In this document: one piece after another, positions 63,691 to 64,000 of the stretch
Layout of the letters: each line of letters begins with the position of its first letter
How positions within the stretch are numbered: position 1 is the first letter of the stretch
Origin: Dipetalonema caudispina
Lineage: Eukaryota; Nematoda; Chromadorea; Rhabditida; Onchocercidae
Direction of reading: 5' to 3'
DNA length: 64,000 nucleotides
Assembly (NCBI GenBank): GCA_013365325.1
Contig: JABVXV010000040.1
Location: forward strand, 62,001-126,000
Made by a program: the position numbers and the translations under genes
The notes under the pieces: model-generated
Told to the model about the DNA's origin: nothing
Databases searched by the model: none
The model's input: only the letters and a program-made list of their open reading frames with translations

Positions 63691-64000
63691 GTGAGTTACT
63701 TTCAAAACTTTTCCTTAACTTTTCTAAATTGAAAGTTTCAAAAAGTGGGTTTTAATAATCTAAATAAAATGTTCCATGCAAATTGGCTTTAGATACTGGT
63801 ACTTGCATCTCTACATGGTTACATGGACTCCATACCTGCACCGAACTGCCATTACATAATGTAGGTGTAATTATTGGATATTAGAGGGATATCTTTGTGA
63901 ATGCTTTAAAAAAAAATCAATGGGACGTTTGACCCATTTTCTTACTGAGATCTTCACTAAGTTGGAAATAAAATAGAATAGCTTGAAGGCTGATATCGGT
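63691..64000 (+). other. Intron of the BAZ2-like gene, to the window edge
   Basis: It begins with GTGAGT. A possible acceptor (TTGGCTTTAG ending 63793) is followed by an open frame of 23 codons that ends in TAG at about 63860. This would truncate the protein and is more likely intronic. The next real exon probably lies beyond 64000. Confidence 0.5.

Noticed and set aside
63794..63862. A 23-codon block after an acceptor-like TTGGCTTTAG in the BAZ2-like gene.
   Set aside because: It would end the protein before its expected PHD and bromodomain; more likely intronic, though a truncated isoform cannot be excluded.

Overview
The window looks like nuclear DNA of a nematode, and by inference a filarial-type parasite. 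The evidence is very A+T-rich DNA, animal-type genes cut into many small exons, introns ending in TTTTCAG-like acceptors, and acceptor-like sites just upstream of start codons (as expected for spliced-leader trans-splicing, which cannot be shown from DNA alone). No prokaryotic operons, CRISPR arrays or complete transposons were seen. All exon models were built by hand from open frames, GT-AG junctions, phase consistency and remembered family features.

Layout. 1-1168 (+): the 3' end of an unidentified gene with a possible ubiquitin-like segment. 1512-6905 (+): a CNNM/ancient-conserved-domain metal transporter gene (DUF21 membrane domain plus CBS pair). 9219-11368 (+): an EF-hand rhomboid-family intramembrane serine protease, complete in seven exons. 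12567-13319 (-): UFM1, the ubiquitin-fold modifier, in two exons. 13780-13946 (-): a U1 snRNA gene. 16487-26622 (-): a FERM-domain scaffold gene of the EPB41L5/Yurt type with at least 16 exons; a phase-compatible set of three further exons suggests an alternative, longer C-terminus. 60479 to beyond the right edge (+): the 5' part of a BAZ2/FLT-1-like chromatin gene with an MBD/TAM domain.

Between the last two divergent genes lies about 34 kb with no convincing protein-coding exon. It is not featureless. By eye, the + strand is A-richer than T on the left (about 26.6-39 kb) and T-richer on the right (about 42-60 kb), with a mixed zone between. Because nematode introns tend to be T-rich on the transcribed-sense strand, this could mean that both flanking genes have distant first exons or promoters in the middle. 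The interval also contains microsatellites, a few GC-richer islands, a cluster of four ATTGG boxes near 52.0 kb, and several hairpins. The best hairpin (44292-44368) has the size and pairing of a microRNA precursor.

The genes do not form one pathway. The most interesting observations are repeated SxI/LP (EB1-binding-type) motifs in the FERM protein tail, its cryptic 3' exons, a CtBP-type PLDLS motif and a GC-AG intron in the BAZ2-like gene, the apparent lack of a CNBH domain in the CNNM gene, and the hairpin-bearing gene desert.
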